Shown in pieces: positions 17,074 to 26,300 of a stretch of 64,000 nucleotides of DNA. The notes under the pieces are model-generated. The model was given only the letters and a program-made list of their open reading frames with translations. It was not told where the DNA came from and searched no databases. Made by a program: the position numbers and the translations under genes. Origin of the DNA: Amaricoccus macauensis_A (GTDB taxonomy: Bacteria > Pseudomonadota > Alphaproteobacteria > Rhodobacterales > Rhodobacteraceae); the NCBI RefSeq assembly GCF_049800915.1, contig NZ_JBNAFY010000002.1, forward strand, positions 496,001 through 560,000, written 5' to 3'. Positions within the stretch are counted from its first letter, which is position 1. Every line of letters starts with the position of its first letter.

Positions 17074-19692
17074 TTATGCAGCTGCGAAGGAGTTCCCGCC
17101 GCGGCCGATGCCTTCCCATTCCTCGAGGAACTTGGTCAGGTCTTCTGCGGACATCGGTTCGCCGCACAGGTGGCCCTGAACCAGGTCGCACCCTTCGGCC
17201 CGGAGCAGGTCCAGCTGCTCGCGCGCTTCCACGCCTTCCGCGGTCGTGGCGAGGCCGAGGCTGCGGCTCAGGCTGAGTACGGCTTTCACGATGGCCAGGG
17301 ATTTCGGATCGGTGCGTGACGCGGCGACGAAGGATCGGTCGATCTTGAGCTTGTCGAACGGGAAGGAGTTGAGGCAGGCGAGCGACGAGAAACCGGTGCC
17401 GAAATCGTCCAACGCGATGTGCATGCCGGTTTCCTTCAGCGAGGTCAGCACGTCGAAGGCGATGTCGGCGTCGTTGATCAGCACGCTTTCGGTGATCTCG
17501 AGTTCCAGGCGGCTGGGGGGCAGGCCGGCATCGCTGAGGACGTGGCGAATGGTGCCGACGATGTCGCGCTGGCGGAACTGGACGGCGGAGACATTGACCG
17601 CCATCCGGATATCGGGCCACTGAAGCGCCTGTTTGCAGGCAACGCTCAGGATCCATTCGCCGATGGGACCGATCAGGCCGGTATCCTCGGCGATCGGGAT
17701 GAAGACCTCGGGTTCGATCACGCCGCGTTCGGGGTGGTTCCAGCGGATGAGCGCCTCGATGCCGGCGACCTTTTCGGTCTGGATGTCGACGACCGGCTGG
17801 TAGTGGACGACGAACTCGTTGCCGGTGATTGCGCGGCGCAGGTCGTATTCGAGCGCCTTGCGTTCCTGTAGTTCGAGGTCCATGTGCGGTTCGAAGAAGC
17901 GAACGGTACAGCGCCCGGCCTTCTTGGCGCCATAGAGCGCGATATCCGCGTTCTTCAACAGCTTTTCCGGGCCGCAGCCGTCATTTGGCGAGAGAGCGGC
18001 ACCGATGCTGACGCCCACGTGAATGACGTGGCCTTCGATTTCGAAGGGCTCGCGCATGACCTCGATGATCCGTTCGCTCAGCGCTTCCGCATCGCCAAGG
18101 CCCTCGATATCGGACTGGATGATCGCGAACTCGTCTCCACCGAGGCGCGCAACCGTATCTGTCGGGCGGGCGCAGGTGGTGAGCCGGTCGGCGACGGACG
18201 TGAGCAGGAGGTCGCCTGCCGCATGGCCGAGCGTGTCGTTCACTTCCTTGAAGTGATCGAGATCGAGACAGAGCACCGCGACCTTGGCGGCCAGCCGGCG
18301 GCGGTCGCGCAGGGCATGGTTCAGGCGGTCATTGAAAAGCATGCGATTCGGCAGGCCGGTGAGGCTGTCATGCAGGGCGAGATGCCGCGCGCGGGCCTGG
18401 GCCTCGACTTCCTCGGTGATATCGGTTGCGGTCCCACGGAAGCCGATGAACCGGCCCGAGGCATCGAAGATCGGCCGGCCGGCGAGGCGGCTGTTGCGCT
18501 CGCGATTTCGGGCATCGCGGTAGTGGCAGCGGATGTCGCGGAAGGACTGGCGCTTGCGCATTTCCTCGTTGAGATCCGTCGTGTCTTCAAGGCCGTCGAT
18601 GGGCTGGAAGCAGCTTTCGAGCCGCTTGCCGAGCAGAGAGGCCGCGGCGATGCCGGTCACTTCGGAGAAGCGGGTGGAAAGGTATATCAGGCGATTCTGC
18701 GGGTCGCATTCCCAGATCCAGTCCGAGGAGGCTTCGGCCACGTCGCGGAACCGGGATTCACTTTCCTCCAGCGTGCGGGCATAGGCTTCAACGGTCCGTG
18801 CGGAATCATGCAGCGCGGTCGTGGTCCGGCGGGCGTTGCTCACGACGAGCCAGGCGAAGGCCACGAGGACAATCACGGAAATGACGAGGGGCGGCAGGAG
18901 GAGGCGGAGCAGCTCGTATCCCGGCTGTTCCGGCGACCACATCAGATAGCCCATCGTCTCGCCATTGAGACTGGCGAGCGGGATCGTGGCGCCTGCTGCC
19001 GCTTCGTCGGCCGCGATGATCTTGAGGCCCTTGAGCAGGTATTCGTTGCCCATGCGCTCGAGGAAGCTCTGGTCGAGGCGCTTGGCGAAGACGAGGCTGG
19101 AGCGTTCTTCGGAAGGCAGGGCTTCGTCGGAAATGGAGGGCGGGATGATGCCCATGCTGGCGATCAGCAGCAGGCCGTCGCTGGAACTTGCGACGCCGAC
19201 GGCCGGGTTGCGGGAAAGGGTGCCTGTCTGGATGATCTGGTCGAGGCCTTCAGGGACGAACTCTTCGGCGCTCGTGTCCTGCGGCGTGCCTTCGATGACG
19301 GCGTAGACCGTCTCTCCTGCCGGGTCGATCACGAAGGCGAGCTCGTAGCCGAGGCCTTCGTAGACATTGGCGCCGACATTTCCATCCGTGGCGGCCCAAT
19401 CGACATCGAGACCTTCATGGAGGTGATAGTAGACATCCTCCCAGACCGCGTAGTCCTTGAGGTTTCTCGCGATGTGGCGCTTGTTAACCTTGACCGCGGT
19501 GTCGGCCAGCATTGAGGAGGATTCGACCTCGAGCCGGTTCTGGCCCTGGGCCGTAAAGATGACGAAGCCCACGACCATGAAGATCGAGGCAAGGATTGCG
19601 CAGGCCATGGGCAACACGACGCGCCCGGTGAACAGATCTTTTGACAATGCCGCCACTGAAGTTTTTTCGGTTCTCAAGGCCCGGCCCCACAT
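17074..19692 (-). CDS. CHASE4-PAS-GGDEF-EAL cyclic-di-GMP protein
   Basis: Membrane-bound 872-residue protein that may both make and break cyclic di-GMP. A first membrane segment lies at about 25-48, a periplasmic CHASE4-like sensor (YAVWEDVYYHLHEGLD) follows, and a second segment at about 268-290 leads to a PAS domain (about 318-425). The GGDEF domain is intact (RLGGDEFAII), and an RPTD inhibitory site sits five residues before the motif. The EAL domain has GIEALIRW and DDFGTGFSSL, so phosphodiesterase activity is plausible. A CtrA-like motif lies about 30 bp upstream of the start. The decarboxylase gene follows after 30 bp. Confidence 0.92.
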   Translation of the reverse strand: MWGRALRTEKTSVAALSKDLFTGRVVLPMACAILASIFMVVGFVIFTAQGQNRLEVESSSMLADTAVKVNKRHIARNLKDYAVWEDVYYHLHEGLDVDWAATDGNVGANVYEGLGYELAFVIDPAGETVYAVIEGTPQDTSAEEFVPEGLDQIIQTGTLSRNPAVGVASSSDGLLLIASMGIIPPSISDEALPSEERSSLVFAKRLDQSFLERMGNEYLLKGLKIIAADEAAAGATIPLASLNGETMGYLMWSPEQPGYELLRLLLPPLVISVIVLVAFAWLVVSNARRTTTALHDSARTVEAYARTLEESESRFRDVAEASSDWIWECDPQNRLIYLSTRFSEVTGIAAASLLGKRLESCFQPIDGLEDTTDLNEEMRKRQSFRDIRCHYRDARNRERNSRLAGRPIFDASGRFIGFRGTATDITEEVEAQARARHLALHDSLTGLPNRMLFNDRLNHALRDRRRLAAKVAVLCLDLDHFKEVNDTLGHAAGDLLLTSVADRLTTCARPTDTVARLGGDEFAIIQSDIEGLGDAEALSERIIEVMREPFEIEGHVIHVGVSIGAALSPNDGCGPEKLLKNADIALYGAKKAGRCTVRFFEPHMDLELQERKALEYDLRRAITGNEFVVHYQPVVDIQTEKVAGIEALIRWNHPERGVIEPEVFIPIAEDTGLIGPIGEWILSVACKQALQWPDIRMAVNVSAVQFRQRDIVGTIRHVLSDAGLPPSRLELEITESVLINDADIAFDVLTSLKETGMHIALDDFGTGFSSLACLNSFPFDKLKIDRSFVAASRTDPKSLAIVKAVLSLSRSLGLATTAEGVEAREQLDLLRAEGCDLVQGHLCGEPMSAEDLTKFLEEWEGIGRGGNSFAAA

Positions 19693-19720
19693 TTCGCTGG
19701 CCCGAGACTGCGCGAGATAC

Positions 19721-19736
19721 GTTAACCAAACGTAAC
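19721..19736 (-). promoter_or_regulatory. CtrA-like site upstream of GGDEF-EAL gene
   Basis: GTTAACCAAACGTAAC is an interrupted palindrome resembling paired CtrA half-sites, 28 bp upstream of the GGDEF-EAL start codon. CtrA control of cyclic-di-GMP genes is known in Rhodobacterales; binding here is inference. Confidence 0.4.
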
Positions 19737-20221
19737 TAATAAAGAATCCCGGTAACCTGTGGCCTCAACGAGGCGACAGTAAGAGGCTCCTGACCCGGTG
19801 GAATCGGCGGTCAAAACAGGTGGCATAGTGTTACACGTTTAAAGAGAACTATAGATCTAAAGTAATCGTAAAAGACGAAAATTGGACCTCTATACGAGAA
19901 GACTTGTACGTGATTGGTCGAGAAACCCAAGGCGAGCCATGAAAACAAGGGCACTCGGTTAACGGCGTTTGCCCCGGGGTGGGGCTGTCGCTGGCGTTCG
20001 GGAAGCGGGGTAGGGTGTGTTTGTCAGGTAGTGAACGCGGGTGGTTGGAGTGCCTTTGGGTTGGCAAAGATCGGCCAAATCTCTACATCATTTGAGATAC
20101 TTCCGAGAAAGAAAGATCCACGATGCTTCTTTTTGCCGGTGTGTCTGCAAGTGGCGCGTTGCTGTCTTCTCCAGATGGCGTGCGTCTCTTGCCGATTGAC
20201 CGAACGCAAAAATCAGCCTTC

Positions 20222-20250
20222 TTGAAAAAATGCGCCCTTTCGCCTAATCT
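20222..20250 (+). promoter_or_regulatory. Sigma-70-type promoter for rsfS-rlmH
   Basis: TTGAAA (20222-20227) and TAATCT (20245-20250) are separated by exactly 17 bp, close to the housekeeping consensus. The predicted start near 20257 gives a short leader to rsfS. Confidence 0.7.
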
Positions 20251-20283
20251 AAACATTGCCGGCGCCGGGCAAGAACGGCGCGT

Positions 20284-20718
20284 TTGACGGAGGTAATCGC
20301 GCTGTCTCAGCACGTTACGGCGGCTTCTGCCGCCACCCCGGGCAAGGCATTTCAGCCGGTCCCGGGAAAGTCTGGCAGAGAAGATCTGCTTGCGACCATC
20401 CTGGCCTCGCTCGACGACGACAAGGCCGAGGATGTGACGACCATACCGCTCGCTGGAAAATCGGAGATGGCGGATCACATGGTGATTGCCTCGGGCCGGT
20501 CGTCGCGCCAGGTAGCTTCCATTGCTGAAAAACTCGCTGACCGCTTGAAGAGTGATCATGGCGTTGTCGTCCGCACGGAAGGCAAGGAACATGGTGATTG
20601 GGTCCTGATCGATACGGGCGATGTGATCGTGCATCTGTTCCGGCCGGAAGTTCGCGAGTTCTACCAACTCGAGAAGATGTGGCAGAACACTGCGGGTAGT
20701 CCCCCGAAACCGGTCTAG
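20284..20718 (+). CDS. rsfS: Ribosome silencing factor RsfS
   Basis: Binds ribosomal protein uL14 on the large subunit and blocks subunit joining, lowering translation in starvation. The conserved core includes DDDKAEDVTTIPL, the DHMVIASGRSSRQV segment and the C-terminal GDVIVHLFRPEVREFYQLEK. The start is uncertain: the frame opens with TTG at 20284, but the only good ribosome-binding site, GGAGG at 20289-20293, lies inside it and is ideally spaced (8 bp) for a CTG at 20302 giving a product starting SQHVT. No ATG is available before the conserved core. rlmH follows 12 bp after the stop, a common alphaproteobacterial pair. Confidence 0.92.
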   Translation: MTEVIALSQHVTAASAATPGKAFQPVPGKSGREDLLATILASLDDDKAEDVTTIPLAGKSEMADHMVIASGRSSRQVASIAEKLADRLKSDHGVVVRTEGKEHGDWVLIDTGDVIVHLFRPEVREFYQLEKMWQNTAGSPPKPV

Positions 20719-20730
20719 AGACCGTTTCGC

Positions 20731-21201
20731 TTGCGCATCAGCATTGCTGCCGTGGGACGGCTCCGCAAGGGGCCGGAGCTTGAACTTGTCAACGACTACC
20801 TGAAGCGGTTTGACCGAGCCGGGCGCCCCAATGGGCTGGGCCCGGCAAGGATTCTGGAGCTCGAAGACCGGAAGGGCGGCGGGCGCGAAGCCGAAGCCGT
20901 CTTGCTGGCCGGCGCCATTCCGGATGGTGCGATCGTCGCGGCTCTCGACGAGCGCGGGAAAACCCGCAGCTCGCCCCAGTTTGCCACATTGCTACAAGAG
21001 CACGCCGATGACGGGGTCCGCGATCTGGTTTTCCTGATCGGCGGTGCGGACGGACTTACGCAGGAACTCCGTCAGCGCGCGGACCATCTTCTCTCATTCG
21101 GGCCAATGGTCTGGCCGCACATGCTGGCCCGGGTGATGCTCAGCGAGCAACTCTATCGCGCCGCATCCATTCTCGCAGGCTCGCCCTATCACCGGGCCTG
21201 A
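20731..21201 (+). CDS. rlmH: 23S rRNA (pseudouridine1915-N3)-methyltransferase RlmH
   Basis: SPOUT-class methyltransferase that methylates pseudouridine 1915 in helix 69 of 23S rRNA using S-adenosylmethionine. The 156-residue length is standard. The trefoil-knot motifs are visible: LDERGKTRSSPQFA, FLIGGADGL for the cofactor loop, and the C-terminal MLARVMLSEQLYRAASILAG followed by SPYHRA. The start is a TTG at 20731 (MRISIAAVGRLRKGPE), which matches the family start. It is co-directional with rsfS, 12 bp downstream, and uses the same promoter. Confidence 0.95.
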   Translation: MRISIAAVGRLRKGPELELVNDYLKRFDRAGRPNGLGPARILELEDRKGGGREAEAVLLAGAIPDGAIVAALDERGKTRSSPQFATLLQEHADDGVRDLVFLIGGADGLTQELRQRADHLLSFGPMVWPHMLARVMLSEQLYRAASILAGSPYHRA

Positions 21202-21218
21202 GGCTGTGAGGATTGTTC

Positions 21219-21551
21219 TCAGAGCGAGAAGCTGGTTCCGCAACCGCAGCTTGATGCCGCGTTCGGATTGTTGATCACGAACCGTGCCCCGATCAGTTCC
21301 TCGGAGAAATCGATTTCCGCATTGGCGAGGAAGGGCAGGCTTACACTGTCGATATACACGCGCGCGCCGTCCTTCTCGAGCACGAGGTCGTCCTCTCCCT
21401 GTGCCGCGTCGAGCTTGATTGCATACTGGAAGCCTGAGCAGCCCCCACCCTCAACTGCGATGCGCAACGCCTGTGGTTCGCGGCCTTCGGTAATTTCGTT
21501 GATGCGGGCGAAGGCGCGATCGGTGACCCGCGGTGGTATGGCAAGATCCAT
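21219..21551 (-). CDS. erpA: Iron-sulfur cluster insertion protein, ErpA/HesB A-type carrier
   Basis: A-type Fe-S carrier of 110 residues that delivers clusters to apoproteins. The three conserved cysteines are present: one in EGGGCSGFQY and two in the C-terminal SCGCGTSF. The frame is open upstream to 21614, but the ATG at 21551 (MDLAIPPRVTDRAF) fits the usual family length. It converges with rlmH and is divergent from dgt. ErpA is preferred over IscA or SufA because no isc or suf genes are adjacent, but the paralogues are hard to separate by eye. Confidence 0.88.
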   Translation of the reverse strand: MDLAIPPRVTDRAFARINEITEGREPQALRIAVEGGGCSGFQYAIKLDAAQGEDDLVLEKDGARVYIDSVSLPFLANAEIDFSEELIGARFVINNPNAASSCGCGTSFSL

Positions 21552-21740
21552 CGTTCTGCCCAATCTCCATTTCAAGGCTGCTTTCAAGGTAAGCGCCACG
21601 TGCCAGGCGCACAAGATCCGGCGTCATTTTGCACCGCGCTTGCGAGCGGGGGAACAGTCTTCGGACCTTTCAGCCCCCTTAGCGATGCGTTACCACGGCA
21701 GAGTAGGATTAAGAATTGTGACACACGAGGCCGCTTGCCC

Positions 21741-22892
21741 ATGACCGCATCATTTGCGACGCGCCCCGACACGACGCGGGGAAGGCTCTATCCGGAGGAA
21801 GGCTCGGCCCATCGCACCTGCTTCCAGCGCGACCGGGACCGGATCATTCACGCATCGGCCTTTCGTAGGCTGAAACACAAGACGCAGGTCTTCGTGGAGC
21901 ATGAAGGCGACTACTACAGGACGCGTCTGACCCACTCTATCGAGGTGGCGCAGGTTGCCCGCACGCTTGCGCGCTCGCTGGGACTCAATGAGGAACTGGC
22001 AGAGGCCGTGGCACTTGCTCACGATCTGGGCCACCCCCCCTTCGGGCATACCGGCGAAGACGAGCTGAAGGAACTGATGGAGCCCTTTGGCGGGTTCGAC
22101 CACAATGCGCAGGCGATCAAGATCGTGACCAAGCTGGAAGCGCATTACGCGGATTTCGACGGGCTGAACCTGACCTGGGAGACGCTCGAGGGCATTGCCA
22201 AGCATAACGGGCCGGTCGTGGGCGACGTGCCGTTTGCGCTCAGCGAGTTCAACGCGGTCTATGATCTCGAGTTGGAGACCCACGCGAGCGCGGAGGCACA
22301 GGTTGCGGCGATCGCGGACGATATTGCCTACAACAACCACGACCTGGCCGATGGGCTTCGCGCGGGCCTCTTCACGCTGGAGGATCTGCGCTGTCTGCCG
22401 ATGATCGGGCGTTGCATCGCCGAGGTCGATGCGCGGTGGCCTGGGCTTTCACCGGCGCGACGGGAGCACGAAGCGCTCCGGCGATTCTTCGGGCTTCTGG
22501 TGGAAGACGTGCTCGCCACCAGCCTCGAGCGCATCGAGGAATTTGCGCCCAAAGACGTGCAGGCCGTGCGGCATCTCGGCGTGCCCGTTGTCCGTTTCTC
22601 GGAGGGCACTTTCACCGAATTGAAGGAGATCCGTACGTTCCTCTACTACCGGATGTATCGGCAATGGGGAGTTCAGCGAATGCGGCGAAAGGCAAAGATC
22701 GTCGTGCGGCAACTCTTCGAGATATTCAACGAGGCACCGGGTTTGATGCCGGACGACTGGAATTCCGTGCAAGCACTTCAGGATGGCAGGGTCGGGCGCG
22801 CACGCATCGTTACGGACTATATTGCCGGCATGACAGATCGCTTCGCCCTTCAGGAACATCGCAAGCTGACCGATCCTAACGTCCGCGCCTGA
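21741..22892 (+). CDS. dgt: Deoxyguanosinetriphosphate triphosphohydrolase-like protein
   Basis: HD-domain dNTP triphosphohydrolase that releases tripolyphosphate from deoxynucleoside triphosphates. The metal-binding HD motif is complete: TRLTHSIEVAQVART, AHDLGHPPFGHTGEDEL, and the distal aspartate in AIADDIAYNNHDL. The N-terminal FQRDRDRIIHASAFRRLKHK segment is typical of the short alphaproteobacterial type (383 residues). The frame is open from 21600, but the ATG at 21741 (MTASFATRPD) matches the family start. It is divergent from erpA and ends at a strong hairpin shared with the convergent response regulator. Confidence 0.93.
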   Translation: MTASFATRPDTTRGRLYPEEGSAHRTCFQRDRDRIIHASAFRRLKHKTQVFVEHEGDYYRTRLTHSIEVAQVARTLARSLGLNEELAEAVALAHDLGHPPFGHTGEDELKELMEPFGGFDHNAQAIKIVTKLEAHYADFDGLNLTWETLEGIAKHNGPVVGDVPFALSEFNAVYDLELETHASAEAQVAAIADDIAYNNHDLADGLRAGLFTLEDLRCLPMIGRCIAEVDARWPGLSPARREHEALRRFFGLLVEDVLATSLERIEEFAPKDVQAVRHLGVPVVRFSEGTFTELKEIRTFLYYRMYRQWGVQRMRRKAKIVVRQLFEIFNEAPGLMPDDWNSVQALQDGRVGRARIVTDYIAGMTDRFALQEHRKLTDPNVRA

Positions 22893-22933
22893 TGCCGGGC
22901 CGGGTCGCTTCGGGTTCCAGGCCCGGTCCGGCA
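22893..22933. terminator. Bidirectional hairpin between dgt and receiver gene
   Basis: A 12-bp stem with one mismatch, TGCCGGGCCGGG (22893-22904) against CCCGGTCCGGCA (22922-22933), begins immediately after the dgt stop and ends 13 bp before the end of the convergent gene. No T tract. Confidence 0.65.
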
Positions 22934-22946
22934 CGTTGACCAGAGG

Positions 22947-23354
22947 TCATACCGCAGCAGTGCCACTGCGCGCGCAATGGTTCCTCCAGATTTCCTCGAC
23001 GATTGCCGGCAGTTCGACGGGGTGGAAAGGCTTGCCGATCACATTGACCGCGCCGAGCTCGCGATATGCTTCGACTTCTGCCCCCTGGATGCGGGCAGTG
23101 AGGAAAACAACCGGAATCTTGGCGGTCTTGGGGCATTCCTGGATATGCTTGAGGGCCTCGGTCCCGTCGAGTTCCGGCATCATGACATCGAGGATGATGA
23201 GATCCGGCAGTTTCTCTGCCGCAAGCCTGACGGCTTCGCGGCCATTCTCGCAAAGAATGACTTCATGCCCGCCCACCATCTCGAGGGAGAGGGCGACGAT
23301 CCGGCGGATATCGGCTTCGTCTTCGGCGCAGAGGATTTTCAATTTCTTTTCCAT
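22947..23354 (-). CDS. Stand-alone receiver-domain response regulator (CheY-like)
   Basis: A 135-residue single receiver domain without an output domain. Acidic residues in LCAEDEADIRR, the phospho-acceptor aspartate in LIILDVMMPELDG, the threonine in VVFLTARIQG and the lysine in NVIGKPFHPVEL are all present, so it should be phosphorylatable. It begins 26 bp after the hybrid histidine kinase stop, on the same strand, and is likely its phosphorelay partner or a diffusible output. No phosphotransfer (Hpt) protein is encoded nearby. Confidence 0.92.
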   Translation of the reverse strand: MEKKLKILCAEDEADIRRIVALSLEMVGGHEVILCENGREAVRLAAEKLPDLIILDVMMPELDGTEALKHIQECPKTAKIPVVFLTARIQGAEVEAYRELGAVNVIGKPFHPVELPAIVEEIWRNHCARSGTAAV

Positions 23355-23380
23355 GAACCTGGTTCGTCTCTTTTCTGGAA

Positions 23381-26300
23381 TCAGGACTGACGTTGGCTGC
23401 GAGCGGTGCGGAGGAGCAGTTTTATCCGCTGCAGGAGTTCGGTATTGTCCGCATCGGTTTTGAGGATGGAATCCGAGATTGAGCGGCAGGCGTCTGCTGT
23501 TGGTAGATCGATGGAGTAGACCATCATTTCAGGCGGGTTGGTCTGGGACTTTAGCGTTTCGATAAGATCGAGCCCGCTGCCATCCGGCACATACTGGTCG
23601 AGAACAACCACATCGTAAGACGTTTCAGCGATGCGTGCGCGGGCCTCCCTGAGCGTCCTGACCGAGTCGACCTCCGCTATGCCGGTAAGCAAGGTTCTCA
23701 GCACCATTTGCTGGTCGACCTCATCTTCGAGATGCAGGACGCGCAGAGGGCCGGAGCCGGCGCGTATCGACGCCATTTCGAGGGCATTGCGAAGCCGGTT
23801 TTCGTCGAGCGGCTTGCTGATCTGGCGGATGTAGGACGCGCTGCCGGGATACTCCAGTTCATTGGAATCAGACTGCGCCGGCGAAATGGCGATCATCGGG
23901 ATATCCGAAAGGTCGGGCGTGGCGTGAATGAAGCGCACCACTTTCTCGGCGTCTGTGCCGCTTCCTTCCCAATCTAGAATGACAATATCGAACCATTCGG
24001 ATTTGAGCTGTTTGCAAGCGGTATCCGCGGTCGGACAGTGGAATGCTTCATAGCCAATGCTTTCGACGAGATCAGACAGAAGTTGTTCTGCCGTCTCGTC
24101 CTCTACGCACAGGAGGACCCTTCCCCGCGCGGTTTCAAAGGTTCTTGCCACCTGTTGCGGAGTTTCGGATGAAATGCCCAGATCGACGAAGAACACGGTT
24201 CCTGAGGAGCTGGTGCGGAAATCGATCCTGCCCATATGCGCCTTTACGATCGAGCGGCAGATGCTGAGCCCCAGACCACTGCCCCCGATGCGACGGCGTG
24301 TGCTGTTGTCGGCCTGGGTGAATTTTTCGAAGATCTGGCTGCGAAATTCGGCGGGTATGCCCGGACCGTTGTCGGCAACGGAGAGCCTCCAGGCCCCGCC
24401 GACCTGCTGAATCGAGACAGTGATCACCCCTCCCTGGGGGGAGAACTTGATGGCGTTCGAAAGAAGGTTGTTGACCACCTGAATCAGGCGGTCCGGATCG
24501 CCCAGCACGATCGGTGGTGTGTCCGGATATTTCGTCGAGATCCTGACACCCGCTTCCGTACCCATGCCCCGGCACTCCTGAACCGCAGTGTCGACAATGC
24601 GAGCAAGGTCAATGTGGTTGAAAGAGAAACTCATGCGGCCGGATTCGATCTTCTCCATGTCGAGAATGTCGTTGATAAGAGTAATGAGGCGGGCGCAGTT
24701 GCCATTCGCCGTCTCGATCAATTCATGGGCCTGGGGGGAAAGCTCTCCGGCGATGCCAGCCTCGAGCAGGCCAAGACTTCCCTGCATTGAAGCAAGCGGC
24801 GTCCTGAGTTCGTGACTGACCGTCGAAACGAATTCCGCCTTCATGCGCGCGACGACATCGCGTTCGGAGATATCTCTTATGATGCCGATGAAGCGTGCAC
24901 TTCCCGGTTCGCCACTAACCGAAACGGTCAGTTCGATGGGAAACTCGGTTCCATCCCTTTTCATCCCGCTGAGGAAACGACTCTTGCCGAACACGTCCTG
25001 ACGACCAGTTTCGATATACTTTCGCAGGTAGTGATCATGGCGGGACCGGAAGCTCTCCGGCATGATCATGGTCACGTTCTTTCCAATGATCTCGTCCTTG
25101 GTGTAGCCAAACATCTTGAGCGTGGACTGGTTCACGGTTTCCACTATGCCGTTCTCGTCGATCATGATGATCGAATCCGCGACACCATTGGTGAGGGTCT
25201 CAAGCCTGCGAACAGTCTCGTCGATTTGCTTTTCCCGATTGAGAATGGTGGTTATGACCTCGACGAAGGCATCCCGAAGCTTGCCTGCGGGGCCATCCGC
25301 ACTTTCGGGCCAGTTGATGTGAGAGAGTGGGCGCCCAGCGAGAATCTGGTGTGCAGCACGTGTCAGCGTTTCCATCGGTCGAGCATGGCGGTTGGTGGCC
25401 GCGAAGAGCAGAAGCGCACCGAATATCGAGAAAAGAATAGCAATGAGGGATATCTGGGCGCGGATATTGTCTGCACTTTCCCGGAGTACACTCATGGGAA
25501 TTGCCATCGCGGCGAGGACAAATTCTCCGGAGTCATGGTGGAGGAGAAACTTCCGTGCGAAGATTGCGATCTCTCGCTCATCCTTACCTTTGACCACACC
25601 TGAATAGCTGTCGCTTTCACCCTCGATGACGGTTGAGACCAGGGAAGGGTCTAGCCCCGAGAGGCCCTTCTGTTCCTCGAGAGCCATGTCCCAGGGTGGC
25701 GGGCGTGAAATGAGCTCACCTCTGGAGTTCAGCAGATAGATGTTGGCTTCCGAGGGAATAGAGTGCCGCAATTGGCGCATGACGGAAAACGTGTCGACAT
25801 CGATCACCAAGATGCCGAAGACCTTCCCGGCATCATTGTGCAGGGGAGTCGCCGTGCGGAGGAAGGAACGGATCCCGCGCAAGGAGTTCTCCGGAGCCAG
25901 AGCGACTTCAAAGCCGCTCTGGTAGATTTCCTGTGGATTAAGACCGATTGCCTGTCGGAAAAAGCTGCTTTCCCCGATCTCATCGAGGGCGGTGGACGGA
26001 CTCAGGGAAATCATCCCGCCTTTCCGTGTAGCTTCGAGAAGCTCGAGGCCGTTGCGTTCTGCACCGATAAGCCGAATCCGGTAGATATGCCTGTTGAGTT
26101 CGGCCATCCGCACAAACAGAGTGCCCAACTGTGCAAGCAGTTCCGTCTCCGTGGAGCCGTCCTCGGGATCGACGCCTCCATTGTAATGGGCGCGGACAAG
26201 GTTTCCCATGGCGGGCGTTCGGGCGAGGAACAGTGTGCGCGTGCGGATGTTCGCAATCTCGTCCTCGATACGGTTCATCCCGATCTGAAGATAGCTGTCG

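Larger units (their letters stand above)
19693..20283. other. Long intergenic region without a recognised gene
   Basis: About 590 bp between the divergent GGDEF-EAL and rsfS genes. It holds a CtrA-like GTTAACCAAACGTAAC at 19721-19736, an AT-rich stretch around 19830-19920, another GTTAAC near 19960, and a good promoter for rsfS at its right end. Small frames here have no ribosome-binding site or recognisable protein. An unrecognised small RNA cannot be excluded. Confidence 0.6.

Noticed and set aside
17884..19515. Open frame of 543 codons on the plus strand antisense to the GGDEF-EAL gene
   Set aside because: The opposite strand encodes intact PAS, GGDEF and CHASE4-like domains; this frame has only biased composition.
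19914..20225. Small protein gene in the long gap before rsfS
   Set aside because: No ribosome-binding site, unusual cysteine- and arginine-rich composition, and it ends at the rsfS promoter.
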